From: Pelagerythrobacter marensis | GTDB taxonomy: Bacteria > Pseudomonadota > Alphaproteobacteria > Sphingomonadales > Sphingomonadaceae | Direction of reading: 5' to 3' | NCBI RefSeq assembly: GCF_001028625.1 | Contig: NZ_CP011805.1 | Coordinates: forward strand, 1,674,001 to 1,738,000 | DNA length: 64,000 nt | Shown: positions 63,452 through 64,000 of the stretch, piece after piece | Layout of the letters: each line of letters starts with the position of its first letter | Numbering within the stretch: position 1 is the first letter of the stretch | The notes under the pieces: generated by a model | Seen by the model: the letters and a program-made list of their open reading frames with translations, nothing else | Told to the model about the DNA's origin: nothing | Databases searched by the model: none | Program-made: the position numbers and the translations under genes

Positions 63452-63510
63452 CTCGTCGATTCGAAGCCTCTCCCTTCGCCGCCTCGTCAGAAGGTCAGCG
63501 CACGTGCATA

Positions 63511-63520
63511 TTGCATCCAA
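63511..63520. promoter_or_regulatory. TTGCATCCAA operator-like site
   Basis: One mismatch from TTGCATGCAA and the exact complement of the 40341 site; 60 bases upstream of the monooxygenase operon. Confidence 0.6.
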
Positions 63521-63668
63521 TTATGGAGCGATCAACCCAGTCCGGCCAGTCTTTTGTATCAAATCGTGCTGAAATTGCTCACTCGACCGGCAATCTAATG
63601 CAGACGGCCCACTCGCGGACCATTCAGCAACCGCCCGAATGTCCCGCAAAAGCGGTGATTGGACGAAT

Positions 63669-63678
63669 TTGCATACAA
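63669..63678. promoter_or_regulatory. TTGCATACAA operator-like site
   Basis: One mismatch from TTGCATGCAA, 65 bases upstream of the ThDP-enzyme start. The divergent region 63452-63742 has no other recognisable feature. Confidence 0.6.
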
Positions 63679-63742
63679 TGTCTTGTCAGCGCCGGCAGGC
63701 TGGCCTAGCGTCGCACGAAACACGGGACCTTGGGAGAATTCG

Positions 63743-64000
63743 ATGACGAAGAAGCGAGCCGCAGGCGAACTGGTCGCCGCGACGCTGGCGGGTATCGGCG
63801 TGGACGAGATATTCGCGCTCCACGGCAGCCATCTCGATCCGCTGTACATGGCTTGCGAGGAATTCGGCATCCGGCTGACCGATACGCGGCATGAAGCGTC
63901 CGCCGGCCATGCCGCCGATGGCTATGCCCGATCCACCAACGGGCGACTGGGCGTATGCGCCATCACGGCCGGCCCTGGCTTTACCAATGCCCTGACTGCG
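63743..64000 (+). CDS. ThDP-dependent enzyme, acetolactate synthase/benzoylformate decarboxylase family (partial)
   Basis: The first 86 residues from ATG 63743 (GGGAGAA upstream) up to the window edge. The N-terminal ThDP domain is clear: AGELVAATLAGIGVDEIFALHG, DTRHEASAGHAADGYARSTN with the cofactor-activating Glu, and GVCAITAGPGFTNALTA. Members cleave or form C-C bonds next to carbonyls; the family also includes cyclohexane-1,2-dione hydrolase. The gene is divergent from the monooxygenase operon and has its own TTGCATACAA site, so it belongs to the same catabolic cluster. Confidence 0.88.
   Translation, partial: MTKKRAAGELVAATLAGIGVDEIFALHGSHLDPLYMACEEFGIRLTDTRHEASAGHAADGYARSTNGRLGVCAITAGPGFTNALTA

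Overview
The window looks like the chromosome of a high-GC alphaproteobacterium of the order Sphingomonadales (Sphingomonadaceae/Erythrobacteraceae type). The evidence is three large TonB-dependent receptors, a RibB fused to a RibX-like domain with an N-terminal helix-turn-helix, ECF sigma factors, GTG/TTG starts with ATGA/GTGA overlaps, and high-GC coding sequence that leaves long spurious ORFs opposite real genes. I see no insertion sequences, tRNA, rRNA or CRISPR.

Layout. (a) 1-2.9 kb: leftward start of a type IV secretion operon (virB1-B2-B3-B4, virB4 cut by the left edge). (b) 3.0-10.3 kb: a TPR protein, a beta-helix-like lipoprotein paired with a TonB-dependent receptor, an atypical PhoB-like regulator, and a RibB-RibX protein with an HTH domain behind palindromic operator-like repeats. 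Three Pho-box-like 7-4-7 direct repeats lie upstream of virB1, between the TPR and lipoprotein genes, and upstream of the PhoB-like gene. (c) 10.3-16.9 kb: two divergent acyl-CoA catabolic units (crotonase, alpha-methylacyl-CoA racemase and acyl-CoA dehydrogenase leftward; thiolase, hydrolase and acyl-CoA dehydrogenase rightward). (d) 17.0-27.4 kb: respiratory block with PQQ glucose dehydrogenase, two ion transporters, a cytochrome oxidase with fused subunits I+III and a subunit II carrying cytochrome c, two further c-type cytochromes, a b561 and a CtaG-type assembly factor. (e) 27.6-33.9 kb: stress and envelope block with an ECF sigma/anti-sigma pair, a subtilase, two other secreted proteins, an ECF41-type sigma with its carboxymuconolactone-decarboxylase-family partner, and an outer-membrane barrel. 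Three of these genes share one promoter-like motif. (f) 34.2-36.0 kb: a diguanylate cyclase, then about 0.7 kb of repeat-rich noncoding DNA.

(g) 36.0-64.0 kb: a catabolic supercluster. It holds two Baeyer-Villiger-type monooxygenases, two TonB-dependent receptors, two MFS transporters, two crotonase/lyase-type enzymes, two SDRs, two class III CoA-transferases, an acyl-CoA synthetase, an ACAD10/LvaA-like phosphotransferase, a full-length and a half-length acyl-CoA dehydrogenase, E1 alpha/beta plus a free lipoyl domain, two SnoaL-like proteins and the start of a ThDP enzyme. Its promoter regions repeatedly carry the palindrome TTGCATGCAA or one-mismatch versions (nine sites). An FCD-type GntR regulator encoded in the cluster is the obvious candidate to bind them. 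The gene set suggests uptake of a hydrophobic cyclic or branched ketone, conversion to an ester/lactone and hydroxy acid, CoA activation, phosphorylation-assisted removal of the hydroxyl and beta-oxidation. The substrate is not identifiable from sequence alone.
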